From: Berkiella sp964606325
GTDB taxonomy: Bacteria > Pseudomonadota > Gammaproteobacteria > Berkiellales > Berkiellaceae
DNA length: 64,000 nt
Direction of reading: 5' to 3'
NCBI GenBank assembly: GCA_964606325.1
Contig: CAZSGE010000001.1
Location: 128,725 to 192,724, forward strand
The translations under genes and the position numbers were made by a program. This document shows, piece after piece, positions 17,558-28,900 of the stretch. The notes under the pieces were generated by a model. The model saw only the letters and a list, made by a program, of their open reading frames with translations, had not been told where the DNA came from and searched no databases. Within the stretch, counting starts at the first letter, position 1. The number at the start of each line of letters is the position of its first letter.

Positions 17558-19231
17558 CTAATTATTCGTAAATTTATTATTGTTTGAAATGTTATCTTTC
17601 AAATTCTTAATTGAATGATTGTTTGGCAGAGTATACTCGTAGGTATTTTTCTTATAGGATGCTGATAAAGCAATGGATGGCCCTAGTTCAATCGATACCC
17701 TTTCCGTTGGCGTTGTTATTTCAATCGTATCGTTGTGATTGAAGGGAAGGTGTGGATTCAGTAAATATTCCACACCATCAATCTCATCTTTAAACAATAA
17801 AACAGGTGTTGTTATGTTCGTGTTGTTGCTGATCTTTTTTGCTGTTGCAACAAGAGGATTTTGAGCAACGAACTCTATGCCAAAAGATGCTTGGTCGTGT
17901 TTGTTTATTAACCATCGAATAACGCCAATCATAATGTTATCATCGTATTTTATGCTGACGACTTCTCCATTGAGCAATTTAGATGGAATAGGGCTTTTGC
18001 ATATCAAGCAACCGCCATGGGCATTATAATTTACTATTTCACATAAATAGGTTGAATAATTAGTTATATGAGGAGTCGTTGCGTTATCTTGTTGTCCTGG
18101 CAAGGATGAATCATCGAGTATTATTACTTCTACGTTACTGTTTTTATTTGTTAAAATACTATCCATGTTTGATTTATTATAGCTTTTTCCAAGGTGATCA
18201 CAAATAGATGTTAAACCAAAACAAGTTTCTGTAGGTTTAAGACAAACCTCCCGCTCAGTTTTACGTTTGTTTTCTCCTATCAGCGTATTTTGAATTTTAT
18301 TTAGTAAGTAATACGATGTTGAAGTTTCGATGTCACTAAAAGTTATTTTTTCTCGAGAAATACCTGATGTAATGAATGTTTTTAAGGAATCTATATGTAT
18401 GCAAAGTTCGGCCAAATTTAGATATATTTTATTATTTATGTTTAATTTTGTACTTTTTTCTAATTTAGGCGGTTGGTCAAGGCTTGTGTCGACAGTGTAT
18501 AGTTTTATATTTTTCTTATTTTCAATTTCAAGGTTTGCTAATTGTGTCCATTGTTCGGTCAAGTAATATAAGTGAATGATTGTTTTAGCTCTGAATCTTA
18601 ACGGATCGGCACAAGAAAATATTAAATAATGTGTATATATTTCTTGAATTGTATCAAGTCTTAAGTTTGGGTCGATTTTGTCATGAATTGATTTTTTGTG
18701 AAGCCCAAGACGTTTTGCTTTAAAATATATCTGATGAAGATGTAGCCAAGTATTTTCAGGACTTTCTTTGTGACAAATGTAGGATAAATATATAATTCTC
18801 CCGCAATGATATATTTTAAGATGCAAAATGTTCAGCATCATATCTTTAGGATATATATTTTTTTCAGATTCTATATTAGCTAAATTTTTTAAAATATTTT
18901 TAATGGATATATGTACATCAATAATGTCAGAAAGTGAGAGAGCCAGAATAGAATGATCAGACTCGATGTTGCGTTTTTTAATTTTTTTCTCAAGTAAAAA
19001 TAAAGATTTTTCTATAATCGCCAAACCTACTAATTGCGTTTCAAGATTTATGTTTTTAGAGATGAGTTGATTTAGCTGAAATTTAATTGAATCAATTGTG
19101 TCATTATAGTTCTGAAATGATAGTTTATCGCTCCATAATTGAATTTCTCTGACTATTTCGTTATCTTTGCCATATCCTTTAGTGGTTTTGAATTGTGCAA
19201 AAATATTTTTAAGTTGTGTGAATATTTTCAT
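17558..19231 (-). CDS. PilZ-domain protein, gammaproteobacterial type
   Basis: This 557-residue protein has a long helical N-terminal part (about 1-330) and a C-terminal PilZ-like beta-barrel (about 394-457). The barrel shows NYNAHGGCLI, GEVVSIKYDD, IGVIRWLINK and FGIEFVAQNP, a pattern I associate with gammaproteobacterial PilZ proteins. PilZ domains often bind cyclic di-GMP through RxxxR plus DxSxxG; here neither motif is intact (NAHGG replaces DxSxxG), so ligand binding is doubtful. No membrane segment is seen. It is unusually AT-rich compared with the core genes and is flanked by accessory genes. Confidence 0.65.
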   Translation of the reverse strand: MKIFTQLKNIFAQFKTTKGYGKDNEIVREIQLWSDKLSFQNYNDTIDSIKFQLNQLISKNINLETQLVGLAIIEKSLFLLEKKIKKRNIESDHSILALSLSDIIDVHISIKNILKNLANIESEKNIYPKDMMLNILHLKIYHCGRIIYLSYICHKESPENTWLHLHQIYFKAKRLGLHKKSIHDKIDPNLRLDTIQEIYTHYLIFSCADPLRFRAKTIIHLYYLTEQWTQLANLEIENKKNIKLYTVDTSLDQPPKLEKSTKLNINNKIYLNLAELCIHIDSLKTFITSGISREKITFSDIETSTSYYLLNKIQNTLIGENKRKTEREVCLKPTETCFGLTSICDHLGKSYNKSNMDSILTNKNSNVEVIILDDSSLPGQQDNATTPHITNYSTYLCEIVNYNAHGGCLICKSPIPSKLLNGEVVSIKYDDNIMIGVIRWLINKHDQASFGIEFVAQNPLVATAKKISNNTNITTPVLLFKDEIDGVEYLLNPHLPFNHNDTIEITTPTERVSIELGPSIALSASYKKNTYEYTLPNNHSIKNLKDNISNNNKFTNN

Positions 19232-19572
19232 TTATGGACTCGTTGATAAGCTGTCTGCAAGTAAAGACAGTGACGGTTTGATTTTCCTTTCCCTAAGACT
19301 AAAAGATAGCAGCAAAAAGTAATAGCGTATTTAATGCATACTAAATGGATGTATTATTTTAAGGTATTAGATCAAGTTGTTTGTTTATTAATGAAAATAA
19401 TTATTATCATCGATGCATTTTGCAATGATTTGAACCAAATCATATATTTTAAACTGAGTTAGTGTAGATACACGAATATATAGAACTTTTTACAATTCAT
19501 CATCCCATTCGTTCATGCTGGCGAGCAGGTCTAAAATCCAGTACGATCTGGCTTACTTTATTTTCATTCAAA
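19232..19572. other. intergenic region with divergent regulatory signals
   Basis: This 341-base gap separates the divergent PilZ and purL genes. It holds a good promoter with a palindromic spacer (19420-19448). CTGTCT/AGACAG (19251-19270) could form a small hairpin in the PilZ-gene leader. An AT-rich stretch at about 19393-19413 loosely resembles a Fur box. No RNA gene or small reading frame could be supported. Confidence 0.5.
19420..19448 (+). promoter_or_regulatory. probable purL promoter with operator-like palindrome in the spacer
   Basis: TTGCAA (19420-19425), a 17-base spacer and TATATT (19443-19448). The spacer is TGATTTG-AAC-CAAATCA, a perfect 7+7 inverted repeat that fills it exactly. 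The leader would be about 125 bases long. The palindrome does not look like the E. coli PurR box. Confidence 0.55.
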
Positions 19573-19581
19573 GTGCACAAA

Positions 19582-22500
19582 ATGCTAAGACTAGTTGGTG
19601 AAATAGCTCATTCTGAATTTAGACTTTCCCAGATTCATACACGATTACAAAAAATTGCGCCCCTTTTAGAGGTTTCATCGCATTATGAGTATTTTATAGA
19701 TACCACTGATGTGCTATCGAACAATGTTATTTCGCAGTTATGTGATTTATTAGTCGCTAAAATCGCGATAAACACCTTATCGAATGCATTATGGGTGATA
19801 CCTCGTATTGGCACTCAATCTGCTTGGGGCTCCAAAGCGCTAGATATTTGCCAAAATGTTGGTTTGACTCAAGTTCGTAAAATTGAGCGTGCATTAGTTT
19901 ATCAATTCAATATTTCATTAGAAACTTTATCTGACTCGCAGCAAGCTGAAATCAAGCAAGTGCTTTATGATAAAATGACCGAGTCGGTGATTATGGATTA
20001 TGAACAAGCAGCTGCCTTATTTGAAACTCAAAAGCCACAACCATTGTCTTTTATCAATATACTTGTTGAAGGCAAAGAGTCACTCGCATCGGCTAATATC
20101 TCCTTAGGCTTGGCTTTATCGAATGATGAAATTGATTACTTGTATCATGCTTATTTAAATCTTCAGCGTAACCCAACAGACGTTGAGTTGATGATGTTTG
20201 CACAAGCCAACTCGGAGCATTGCCGACATAAAATCTTTAAAGCTAGCTGGGAAATTGATGGCCAAGCTAAGCAAGACTCTTTGTTCGGTATGATCAAAAA
20301 CACCTATCAACATAACTCAAAAGGTGTTTTATCTGCGTATCATGATAATGCAGCGGTAGTGGAAGGATTTGGTGAGTTGCGTTTTTATTGCGATGAAGAC
20401 AAAACCTATCGTCAGCATCAAGTTGCCTCGCACTTGTTAATGAAGGTCGAAACCCATAATCATCCCACCGCCATTGAGCCATTTGCTGGCGCAGGCACAG
20501 GGCAGGGTGGGGAAATTCGAGATGAGGGAGCAACTGGACGAGGCGCCAAACCTAAAGCTGGATTAACCGGTTTTACTGTTTCTAATTTACATATACCTGA
20601 ACTGTCACAACCTTGGGAAGGTAAATCAGCTTACCCTAAACGGATTGCCAGTGCTCTAGATATCATGATTAAGGCACCTATTGGTGGTGCTGCGTTTAAT
20701 AACGAATTTGGTCGACCTAACCTATGTGGTTATTTTCGTACCTATGAACAAGCATTTTCTGATACAAGCGCTTACGGTTACCATAAACCTGTGATGTTGG
20801 CAGGTGGAATGGGTAATATCATGTCAACACACGTCAACAAAGAGCGTTTTGCGCCAGGGACTTTAATTATTGTGTTGGGTGGCCCAGCAATGAAAATAGG
20901 TCTTGGTGGTGGAGCGGCTTCTTCTGTCGCAGCGGGGAGCTCTAAAGAAGATTTAGATTTTGCTTCAGTACAGCGGCAAAACCCAGAAATGCAACGTCGT
21001 TGCCAAGAAGTAATTGATAGATGTTGGGCGCTTGGGGAAAAAAACCCCATTCTTTCAGTGCATGATGTGGGGGCCGGTGGTCTTGCAAATGCCTTGCCAG
21101 AGATTGTGCATGATTGCGATAGGGGTGCTTTGATTGACTTTAGAAAAATCCCTAATGCAGAGCCCCAGATGGCGCCACTGGCTGTTTGGTGCAACGAATC
21201 TCAAGAACGTTATATGTTGGCGATTGCACCACAGTCGTTAAGTCTCTTCACGGAAATTGCGCAAAGAGAACGTTGTCCGTTTGCCGTGCTGGGTGAGGCA
21301 ACTCTTGATGCTACCTTAACGGCGAACGATGAGTTATTTTCAAATAAACCGATTGATTTGCCCTTATCAGTGCTGTTTGGCAATCCGCCCAAAACTCACA
21401 AAAAAGTATCATCTCGAAAAATTGAAGATAAAGAAATTAATACCACACAATTTTCCTTAGATGAGATGATTGATCGTATTTTACTTTGCCCAACGGTTGC
21501 TGATAAATCGTTTTTAATTACCATTGGTGATAGAACGGTAGGTGGCCTAACGGCGCGTGATCAGATGGTTGGCCCTTGGCAGGTTCCTGTGGCAGATTGT
21601 GCTGTGACGGCTACAAATTTTGAGGCTTTTACCGGTGAAGCCATGAGTATGGGGGAGCGCTCTTTGATAGCGCTCTCGAATCCTGCGGCAAGCGCGCGGA
21701 TGAGTGTTTCTGAGGCAGTTTTAAACATATTATCAAGTAATGTGGGCTCTTTAAGTGACATTCGTTTGTCTTGCAATTGGATGGCTGCTTGTAATACAGA
21801 TTTTGATGCAGATCTCTATCAAGCTGTTGAGGCTATTGGTAATCAAATATGTCCTGCTTGGGATATCACCGTTCCGGTTGGTAAAGATTCTTTATCGATG
21901 CGAACAACTTGGCAGGACAATGATACCAAGCGTGAGGTAGTTTCACCTGTTACTTTAGTCGTTTCCGCTTTTGCACCCATTAGAGATATTCGTAAAACAT
22001 TAACGCCCCTTTTGCACACTGACAAGCAGACCACATTGTTATTGATTGATTTGGCGCAAGGCCAGATGCGTTTGGGAGGCAGTATTTATGCGCAAGTGAG
22101 CAATCAAATAGGCTCACGCACGCCGGATGTCGATGACATGCAAATTATGAAGCAATTTATTGTGGGGTTAAATCAACTTAAAGAGCGAGGTTTAATCCTT
22201 GCTTATCACGACAGAAGTGATGGTGGATTGTTCGCGACCCTGTGTGAAATGGCTTTTGCTAGTCATCATGGGATAACGATAACGCTAGATCAATATCATA
22301 ACCAAGCCGAAATACATGCGGCGCTGTTTAATGAAGAAAGCGGCGTTGTTATTCAAATTGAAAAGCGATTTGAAGAAACCGTTAAGGCTATTTTTGCGGA
22401 TGTCGGTTTAAGTATGCATGTTCATCAGATTGCGAAACTCAACGATGCGCAAACCATTGAAATTGTTCACCGTGATAAACAAATTTATTCGCAAAAACGT

Positions 22501-23433
22501 GTGACTTTACAATCGCTATGGTCCAAAACAAGCTTCATGATGCAACGTTTAAGAGATAATCCTAAGTCGGCAACACAGGCTTATCAACATATTCTGGATG
22601 ATAAAGCACCACAATTATTTGTGAATGAAAAAGCATTAAACGCTCCATCGGTTGCTCCTGCATTAATCACAACCAGGCCCAAGGTTGCCATTTTACGAGA
22701 ACAAGGTGTCAATGGCCATGTTGAAATGGCCGCTGCATTTACCATGGCAGGGTTTGAAGCCATAGATGTAACGATGAGTGATTTGTTGAATGGTGCTACT
22801 TTATCTCAGTTTCACGGTCTTGCTGCATGCGGTGGTTTTTCTTATGGTGATGTTTTAGGTGCGGGCAAAGGTTGGGCTAAAACGATTTTGTACCATGCCA
22901 AGCTCAAAGAAGAATTTAAACAATTTTTTGAGCGAGAGAATACCTTCACATTGGGAGTTTGCAATGGTTGTCAAATGCTTTCTTCATTGAAAGAACTTAT
23001 TCCAGGCGCAATGGGTTGGCCAGCTTTTGTGCGCAATCAGAGTGAGCAGTTTGAAGCAAGGCTTTTGATGGTGCAGGTGTGCGAAAGTAAGTCCATCTTA
23101 CTGCAAAACATGCAAGGCTTTACTTTGCCGATAGTGGTCTCTCATGGTGAGGGTAGAGTTGAATTTAGTCAGAACACTACAATTGATGATAGCTTGCTCG
23201 CGTTACGCTATATTGATAATAGTGCTATTGCGACGGAACTTTACCCCTTTAACCCGAATGGCTCACAAAAGGGGATGACGGGGTTTACATCAAGCGATGG
23301 TAGAGCAACAATCATGATGCCCCATCCAGAGAGAGTCGTAAAAGCGTGGCAATTGTCTTGGCACCCAAGTGAGTGGGAAACCGACACGCCATGGATGAAC
23401 CTGTTTAAAAATGCAAGAGATTGGTTGAGATAA
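19582..23433 (+). CDS. purL: phosphoribosylformylglycinamidine synthase
   Basis: PurL converts FGAR, glutamine and ATP to FGAM in purine biosynthesis. It is the long single-chain form, about 1284 residues against 1295 in E. coli. The synthase half shows SEHCRHKIF, the ATP-binding KVETHNHPTAIEPFAGA and a Gly-rich GTGQGGEIRDEGATGRGAKP block. The C-terminal glutaminase domain carries LGVCNGCQML with the nucleophilic Cys and a His-Glu pair in MMPHPERV. Start may be the ATG at 19582 or a GTG three codons earlier (19573). The maeA gene follows after 3 bases, so the two are probably co-transcribed. Confidence 0.97.
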   Translation: MLRLVGEIAHSEFRLSQIHTRLQKIAPLLEVSSHYEYFIDTTDVLSNNVISQLCDLLVAKIAINTLSNALWVIPRIGTQSAWGSKALDICQNVGLTQVRKIERALVYQFNISLETLSDSQQAEIKQVLYDKMTESVIMDYEQAAALFETQKPQPLSFINILVEGKESLASANISLGLALSNDEIDYLYHAYLNLQRNPTDVELMMFAQANSEHCRHKIFKASWEIDGQAKQDSLFGMIKNTYQHNSKGVLSAYHDNAAVVEGFGELRFYCDEDKTYRQHQVASHLLMKVETHNHPTAIEPFAGAGTGQGGEIRDEGATGRGAKPKAGLTGFTVSNLHIPELSQPWEGKSAYPKRIASALDIMIKAPIGGAAFNNEFGRPNLCGYFRTYEQAFSDTSAYGYHKPVMLAGGMGNIMSTHVNKERFAPGTLIIVLGGPAMKIGLGGGAASSVAAGSSKEDLDFASVQRQNPEMQRRCQEVIDRCWALGEKNPILSVHDVGAGGLANALPEIVHDCDRGALIDFRKIPNAEPQMAPLAVWCNESQERYMLAIAPQSLSLFTEIAQRERCPFAVLGEATLDATLTANDELFSNKPIDLPLSVLFGNPPKTHKKVSSRKIEDKEINTTQFSLDEMIDRILLCPTVADKSFLITIGDRTVGGLTARDQMVGPWQVPVADCAVTATNFEAFTGEAMSMGERSLIALSNPAASARMSVSEAVLNILSSNVGSLSDIRLSCNWMAACNTDFDADLYQAVEAIGNQICPAWDITVPVGKDSLSMRTTWQDNDTKREVVSPVTLVVSAFAPIRDIRKTLTPLLHTDKQTTLLLIDLAQGQMRLGGSIYAQVSNQIGSRTPDVDDMQIMKQFIVGLNQLKERGLILAYHDRSDGGLFATLCEMAFASHHGITITLDQYHNQAEIHAALFNEESGVVIQIEKRFEETVKAIFADVGLSMHVHQIAKLNDAQTIEIVHRDKQIYSQKRVTLQSLWSKTSFMMQRLRDNPKSATQAYQHILDDKAPQLFVNEKALNAPSVAPALITTRPKVAILREQGVNGHVEMAAAFTMAGFEAIDVTMSDLLNGATLSQFHGLAACGGFSYGDVLGAGKGWAKTILYHAKLKEEFKQFFERENTFTLGVCNGCQMLSSLKELIPGAMGWPAFVRNQSEQFEARLLMVQVCESKSILLQNMQGFTLPIVVSHGEGRVEFSQNTTIDDSLLALRYIDNSAIATELYPFNPNGSQKGMTGFTSSDGRATIMMPHPERVVKAWQLSWHPSEWETDTPWMNLFKNARDWLR

Positions 23434-23436
23434 CAC

Positions 23437-25140
23437 ATGCTCAAATACATCACGCGGCGAGATCCCAAGACCAAAGAAGAGTGGATTGAAACCACGCTTA
23501 CAGGTAAACAACTGATGGTTATGCCGTTGCTGAACAAAGGTACGGCGTTTTCACCGCAAGAGCGTATTGAATTAAAACTATTGGGTAAGCTTCCCTTTAG
23601 AACGGAGACTTTAGATGAACAAGTTAACCGTGCTAAAAACCAATATTCACGCTATAGCTCTAACATGCAAAAGTATATTTATTTGAATAATTTGCATGAT
23701 AAAAATGAAGTGCTCTATTACAAGCTTTTGTCCGAAAACTTAGCAGAAACCCTGCCGTTAATTTACACGCCCGGTGTGAGCGCAGCGGTCAAAGAATTTA
23801 GCCATGAGTTTCGTCAACCGCGTGGGCTTTATATTTCCTACCCTGATAAAGATAGAATGAGTGAAATATTAGATAATCGCACTCATGCCGATATTAATTT
23901 AATTGTAGCAACCGATGGTGAGCGTATATTAGGCATTGGCGATCAAGGTATTGGCGGGATGGATATTCCTGTTGCCAAATTGGTTGTTTATAGTCTATGT
24001 GGTATCAACCCCTATAATTCTATTCCCATCATGTTGGACGTGGGCACAGATAATCAAGAGTTACTGGATAACCCCCTCTATTTAGGATGGCGTCATCCAC
24101 GTTTGCGTGGTAAAGAATATGATGATTTTATTCATACTTTCGTAGAATTGGTTCACCAAAAATTCCCGCAGTGTATGTTGCATTGGGAAGATTTTGGTAT
24201 ACAAAACGCTAGAAAAATATTGGAAAAATATCGCAGTTATCACTGCACCTTTAATGATGATATGCAAGGTACAGGTGTCGTCACGTTAGCTGCACTGCTT
24301 GCTGCAGTTCATGCCACGAAAAGTTCGATGAAATCACAACGTATCGTCGTATTTGGGGCAGGCACAGCGGGCGTTGGTATTGCTGATCAGCTATATAATG
24401 CCATGTTGCGTGAAGGCATGAGTGAAAGTGATGCCAGGCGCCAATTTTGGCTGATTGACAGAAATGGCTTGTTACAAGAAGGCATGCCTGTTGCTGATTT
24501 TCAGCAACCTTATGTCAGACCTACTTCAGAAAAGACCACATGGCAAAAAGCCTCAGACTTATTGACCGTGGTGAAAGCGATAAAGCCTACTATTTTAATT
24601 GGTTGCTCAACAGTTCGTCATGCATTTAATGAAGAAATCGTTAAATCCATGGCAAATGGCACCGAGCATCCGATTATATTTGTGCTTTCAAATCCCAATG
24701 AGAAATCAGAGGCTGATCCTGAAGATCTTATTAAATGGACACAAGGTAAAGCATTGATTGCCGCGGGTAGTCCTTTTGAGCCGGTAGAATATCAAGGAAA
24801 AACTTATCATATTACGCAATGTAACAACGCTTTATCGTTTCCTGGGATAGGCATTGGCGCAACAGCAACCAAAGCAACACAAGTCACTGACAATATGCTG
24901 TGGGCTGCAGCATTAGCAATTAGCGAGCACTCACCTGTACGACAAGATCTCACTTTAGCATTATTGCCCGCTATTACAGATATCACACCTTTGGCTACAC
25001 ATGTCGCACTAGCGGTGGCTAAACAGGCTATTGCTGATAAAGTGGCTACCAAGCAACCTTCGTTAGATTTAGATGAGTTTGTGAGCGAAAATATTTGGCG
25101 GCCATTTTATAGGCCGATTAAATATAATTCATCGATCTGA
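23437..25140 (+). CDS. maeA: NAD-dependent malic enzyme
   Basis: Malic enzyme decarboxylates malate to pyruvate and links the TCA cycle to pyruvate supply. The 567-residue length fits the large NAD-type (SfcA/MaeA) enzymes. Visible motifs are the LIYTPGV block with Tyr 110, GLGD-type ILGIGDQGIGGMDIPVAKL with the catalytic Lys, the metal-binding region WEDFGIQNA and FNDDMQGTG, and the dinucleotide-binding GAGTAGVGIADQL. The start lies 3 bases after purL. Pairing with purL is unusual to my knowledge and may only reflect shared transcription. Confidence 0.95.
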   Translation: MLKYITRRDPKTKEEWIETTLTGKQLMVMPLLNKGTAFSPQERIELKLLGKLPFRTETLDEQVNRAKNQYSRYSSNMQKYIYLNNLHDKNEVLYYKLLSENLAETLPLIYTPGVSAAVKEFSHEFRQPRGLYISYPDKDRMSEILDNRTHADINLIVATDGERILGIGDQGIGGMDIPVAKLVVYSLCGINPYNSIPIMLDVGTDNQELLDNPLYLGWRHPRLRGKEYDDFIHTFVELVHQKFPQCMLHWEDFGIQNARKILEKYRSYHCTFNDDMQGTGVVTLAALLAAVHATKSSMKSQRIVVFGAGTAGVGIADQLYNAMLREGMSESDARRQFWLIDRNGLLQEGMPVADFQQPYVRPTSEKTTWQKASDLLTVVKAIKPTILIGCSTVRHAFNEEIVKSMANGTEHPIIFVLSNPNEKSEADPEDLIKWTQGKALIAAGSPFEPVEYQGKTYHITQCNNALSFPGIGIGATATKATQVTDNMLWAAALAISEHSPVRQDLTLALLPAITDITPLATHVALAVAKQAIADKVATKQPSLDLDEFVSENIWRPFYRPIKYNSSI

Positions 25141-25264
25141 TTTGTCTACACTCTTTGCATCGAATGAGGAGCAATTGCTGGATAGGTGAGTGTTACGAAT
25201 TAAACCTCTCTACCCTTGAGAGAAGCCACAGCACAGCTTTAGTTTGGGATTTTGGATTTTAGAA

Positions 25265-25287
25265 GAGGGGATTGGATTAATCCCCTC
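25265..25287. terminator. hairpin between convergent maeA and cytochrome b561 genes
   Basis: GAGGGGATT (25265-25273) and AATCCCCTC (25279-25287) form a perfect 9-bp stem with a 5-base loop. No clear T-run follows on either strand, so it is a candidate bidirectional transcript end, not a certain intrinsic terminator. Confidence 0.45.
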
Positions 25288-25302
25288 ATATAAGAACCGA
25301 TT

Positions 25303-25869
25303 TTATCTTTGGGGCAACATTCTTTTTAATACATTGTTCTTTGCGATGAAATGGTGATAAAGCGCAGCTAGAACGTGCAAAGACACTAGTCCAATAATAA
25401 CAAAAGAACATATCTCATGCGCTTCATGTCCTAAGTGTCCCATCGCTTCATTTTTTTGCACAAGCGTTGGTATATCAAACCACCCGAAAACACTAACAGG
25501 GTAGCCAGCATATTGTGACATCAATACACCTGAGATTGGTTGAAACAACATCACAACATAAAGCGAGAAATGCATTATTTTTGCAGCCATGATATGAACT
25601 GGCGACATATCCTTAGGTAAGGCTGGGCGTGTGCCAACAAAGTGCCATGCCAACATCAATAAGGCTAAAGCTAGCACAACGGGTCCTATTGAGGCATGTA
25701 ATAAAATGTACTGTAATTTTTCAGGAGAATGCTTTGGAAAATATTCTCTGCGATAAACCAGAAAATATTGCAGCACAAATAAAGCAAAAATGGACCAGTG
25801 TAGAATTTTTGTTAGACTTCCGAATCGTTCAGCTGAGTTTTTAAGCACAAAATTATTCCTTAATTTCAA
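25303..25869 (-). CDS. cytochrome b561 family protein
   Basis: This is a four-helix inner-membrane di-haem cytochrome of the bacterial b561 family (CybB/YodB type), 188 residues. Hydrophobic segments lie at about 24-40, 53-77, 91-112 and 148-172. Candidate haem ligands are His 24 in KILHWSIF, His 58 in LLHASIG, and the histidines in HEAHEI and VSLHVLAALYHHF. Members pass electrons from ubiquinol, with superoxide:quinone oxidoreductase activity shown for E. coli CybB. It stands alone between the maeA terminator and a large unknown gene. Confidence 0.9.
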   Translation of the reverse strand: MKLRNNFVLKNSAERFGSLTKILHWSIFALFVLQYFLVYRREYFPKHSPEKLQYILLHASIGPVVLALALLMLAWHFVGTRPALPKDMSPVHIMAAKIMHFSLYVVMLFQPISGVLMSQYAGYPVSVFGWFDIPTLVQKNEAMGHLGHEAHEICSFVIIGLVSLHVLAALYHHFIAKNNVLKRMLPQR

Positions 25870-25952
25870 GTTGATTAAGTATATAAGAGATGCGTTTAAT
25901 TTGAAATTAGAAATGCCGTTAAGTATAAGTAGCTAAAAAACTAACCTAGTCT

Positions 25953-28900
25953 TTACTCAAAGTCAGTCTGATTTGAGAAAGAATCGTGAACATATTGTTT
26001 CGATAGCTTAGCAATGGCTTGGGTATCAACCCCACTGTGACGTAACAAATCTTCTTTGAGCTTTGGAGTGAGAGATGCTAAGGTCGCTGAAAAGGGATTC
26101 ATAGGGGTTAAAGCACTTTTTTGATAAGGGATCCCTAATAATTTATGGGAGATATATTCGTTGATATGGCAAAAATCATTCATTGCTTCGTTTTTGCTCA
26201 CCATCATGGGCGGATTGGATTGCATGAACATATCAGCTAGATCGTTGTTTAACAAAATCAATTTATAGGACATATGATCAAGTCTAGTGATGAAAATTTC
26301 GTTGTCTAATTCAGAATAAGATAATAGTGCAGCAACTTCCTGTAGTGCATCAGCAATGGATTTAATTTGATTAAAGTTTACAATGGATAGTTCACCATGA
26401 TTTCCAGCAAGTTTGCCCATGCAATCAAGAGAAAGTAATATGTACTTCATTAATGTTAGTTGAACATGCGGATCAACGGCATGCTCTAACGCAATTAAGT
26501 TTATTCCTGGCGTATATTTTATGGATTCAATTTTTTTAGCTTGATGTGTATCTAACCCCCAAGGAAATGATTGTAAAAAATCCTTTTTAAGCTCATTACA
26601 AGAAAATAAATGCAGAATTGATTTATACTTAGAATCGGGATTAAAGTTCATGGTACGGTTAATACCTATATAATCCGGATGCTCTGGCTCTGCTTGTGGT
26701 ACAGGAAATTCTGTTTCAGGTAATAGTGATCTTGTTTGTTCACTTTCCACTTGCGCTGTCGCACCAATCTGAATGATCGGAGACTGCTTATTACCTTCCA
26801 ATACTTTAATTAATAACTGAGAATAAGCCTGCTGAGTTCTAGATTCATTGGCCATAGAAATTGCATCGGTATATTTTCTTTGATCATTCCTTAAGGTATT
26901 TATGGTTTCCTTTAGATGTCTTTGTGCAGAAAAGCGCGGCAGATCATTCATTGCTCGATCGTCTATAGCTTTAACTTTAGGATCGTTATATAAAATAGAA
27001 AAGAAGGTATCTAAGGAGTCGAGTGGTTCTGACAATTCATTGTTGAGTAAAAGCGTAATTTTTTTATGATATACTTTCAAAATTTCATCTAAATCATGGT
27101 CATAGTTTTTATAGACACGTTGATTTGATTTATCGATGAGATCTATAAGTGAGAGAATATGTGCTGCTTCATTGAAGTGTTCAAGATTATCATCATTTTC
27201 TACTAAACTTTTAATTAACTCAACAATTTGAACTTGAGGGTTTTTACCATCAATGTGAAAATCTTGCATTCGATTGTACCAATAACTTAATTGATCTCTT
27301 AAGCCAGGCAGCGTGTGAAAATCTGTGATTTTATATGTTTTAAATTCATCGGGCTTAATATATTCTGAAGCATTGCTTAATAAATAGATGACCTTGTTAT
27401 CATTGACGATAATATCACCTTTTAGTATGGGGGAGAGCGTTAAGTTTGCATTTCTCAATAGATGATACATCTGATTTGCAAGATCATAAACAATGAGATT
27501 TTCTTTAACAGCATGCTTTTTTTCTTCAATAGATTGCAAAACTCTGCCAATCAGCACTCTTTTTTCGAACTCGCTACCCACTTTTCTTTTATAATCTTTG
27601 ATAATTTGATCTAACATAAAACCTAAATATGGTAGACCTTCTTGCTGAAAGATTCTAAAATTAGCAGACGGTGGTATGGTCAATATTTTTTTGATCTCTT
27701 TGTTTCGTAAAGCTTCATTTTCTGCGTTACTTAAAGCTAATCGTTTGATGGGCGCTAAATTGAGAGCACTGTTAAGTGCTATTGCTGATGCAAAGGCACC
27801 TTTATCCAATGCTCTCATAACCGCTTTTTCAAGAAATTCATACACCCTTTTTGTTTCATGTAGACTTTCGCGTGGAATAATATCACCTTCAATGTTTTCT
27901 ACTTGAGCAGGAATTGATAAAGCGAAATAATTAACAACAAGGTTAAAATATTGGTAATATTTTCTTATGTTTGGTGAAAGTGGCATCAGACCATCTGCTA
28001 TTCGTTTGTTATCTTGAGTCCAAAATAGCTCTCTTAATTGTGCCAGATCAATTTGAGTAAAATGGAATATAAATACAGACTCAATAGCATCAATTAGTGC
28101 TAGTATCGATTTTTCGCTTTCAGCGATTAATTTATGCCCAATGATTACTTCATGCATTAGTTTAACAATGTCAAAATTATGCATATTAGGAAATTCAATT
28201 TCATTGAGTATTTCTACTGGTTCTGATGCAGGTTGAGCTAGTTGATTTTGAAAGTTTTCTTGAAGGCTTGTCGCTAAATCGCTAAATTGTGAAGATTGCT
28301 TTAATTTTTCACAAAACTCTTGAATAGCTTGGATCAGTTGCTCATTAATTTGATTTTCTGCAAAAGAAATTAGAGTAGGTGATTCAATGATAAAATTCAT
28401 TTCAAGTAAGTATTCTTCGATCAGAGATTTATTATTGATATTTTCCGGGATTTCTTTTAGCATACTATTGACACGTCTATACAATTGAGATTGAGGAATT
28501 TCACCTTTTGATATTGAATTCATTTGGCTTGAGAATAAATTGCTTTTATCCACAATCTTTTTAACTAAAATATCTGTTATCTCTTCGATGATAGGTTCAG
28601 TTTGAGTTTGATTTTTAGAGTTATCATGGGCAAATTGGCAAAACATTTCTATCTTGTCTATTATTTCACTTTGCTCAAATTTGACATTGATTAAGCTGTG
28701 ATCAGTGTCTAATAATAAATAGTTTTTCAAAAATAGTAAGCATTCCTGTTGTTTTTCTTCTGTATACTGTTTGAAATTTTCTATCAAGCTATTAAAGAGC
28801 TTAATTGGTTGAACGACCTTATGAATCGCAAAGGTGGCACTGACAAGATTGTCTCTGTCGCTCGCATTGAAAAAATCGCCTCTTCCAATTCTGAATACTA

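Noticed and set aside
19393..19413. Fur box-like AT-rich sequence upstream of purL
   Set aside because: Only about 13 of 19 positions agree with the consensus, within very AT-rich DNA, so chance is likely.
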